Part shown: piece after piece, positions 6,401 to 6,546 of the stretch
How positions within the stretch are numbered: the stretch's first letter is position 1
Layout: each line of letters starts with the position of its first letter
Assembly (NCBI GenBank): GCA_964574605.1
Contig: CAZNOK010000250.1
Span: forward strand, 1-6,546
Direction of reading: 5' to 3'
DNA: 6,546 bases
From: CAIKAP01 sp964574605
GTDB lineage: Bacteria > Verrucomicrobiota > Verrucomicrobiia > Palsa-1439
Program-made: the position numbers and the translations under genes
The notes under the pieces: generated by a model
What the model was told of the DNA's origin: nothing
The model's database searches: none
The model's input: only the letters and a program-made list of their open reading frames with translations

Positions 6401-6546
6401 GCCCGCGCAGAACGCCGCTTGTGCTCTGGATATGTTGGATGGCCTTACCGAAAGACTGGCTCTGCACAAGCTACGTCGTGATGACCAACTGCAGCATGCA
6501 TCATGTTGCAAACCTCATGCTTGCCGTATTCGACGGCTCTCGGTAG
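6401..6546. other. Right-edge region with two hairpins and no supported gene
   Basis: No convincing gene is seen here. The strongest structure is TGCAGCATG (6490-6498) / CATGTTGCA (6502-6510), a 9-bp stem with one G-T pair and a 3-base loop. It is followed by GCCGT (6523-6527) / ACGGC (6533-6537). A + frame is open from 6396 to the edge (ATG at 6432) but lacks a ribosome binding site, and its translation, rich in Arg, His and Cys, resembles nothing I know. The segment might be the border of a repeat, mobile-element remnant or neighbouring locus. Confidence 0.3.

Noticed and set aside
6274..6546. + frame of 90 codons ending exactly at the window edge
   Set aside because: It starts within the ACT gene on the opposite strand, has no ribosome binding site, and shows no recognisable domain.
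1..6546. CRISPR array, insertion sequence with terminal repeats, rRNA or tRNA genes, riboswitch
   Set aside because: No regularly spaced direct repeats, transposase, paired terminal repeats or conserved RNA core were seen on either strand.

Overview
The window is GC-rich, densely coded bacterial DNA with four protein genes and no RNA gene, CRISPR array or recognisable insertion sequence. A phospholipid-remodelling MFS-PlsC-AMP-ligase fusion, a Sec-exported hydrolase-like protein and a TIM-barrel sugar isomerase suggest a Gram-negative environmental heterotroph. The Verrucomicrobiota/Planctomycetota (PVC) group would fit, but this is a low-confidence inference because there is no marker gene.

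Layout. (1) Positions 2-3373, + strand: a very large membrane protein, cut by the left edge, that joins an LplT-type lysophospholipid transporter to the acyltransferase and acyl-ACP synthetase halves of Aas. (2) Positions 3357-4835, - strand: a secreted protein of 492 residues that looks like a TIM-barrel glycoside hydrolase, with an Asp-Trp-Glu active-site-like motif and a cluster of cysteines. It converges on the first gene and their coding ends overlap by 17 bp. (3) Positions 4836-4959: a compact divergent control region. It holds one sigma70-like promoter for each direction, and a 7-bp inverted repeat whose arms fall one in each promoter. (4) Positions 4960-5802, + strand: a soluble sugar-phosphate isomerase/epimerase-type TIM barrel. 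(5) Positions 5803-5916: a convergent intergenic gap with a perfect 9-bp hairpin. (6) Positions 5917-6345, - strand: a stand-alone protein of two ACT domains with its own promoter and strong ribosome binding site. (7) Positions 6346-6546: mostly non-coding sequence with two hairpins close to the right edge.

How the genes may work together. The transporter-acyltransferase-ligase fusion can plausibly import lysophospholipid, activate a fatty acid and reacylate the lipid on one polypeptide. The secreted hydrolase-like protein and the isomerase share a promoter region and could be two steps of one carbohydrate route: an exported enzyme acting on a polysaccharide or glycoside, and a cytoplasmic enzyme isomerising the sugar. 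That link rests only on gene arrangement and family resemblance. The ACT protein looks like an independent small-molecule (probably amino acid) sensor. None of this amounts to a clearly new system. The most unusual items are the secreted hydrolase-like protein and the shared control region.
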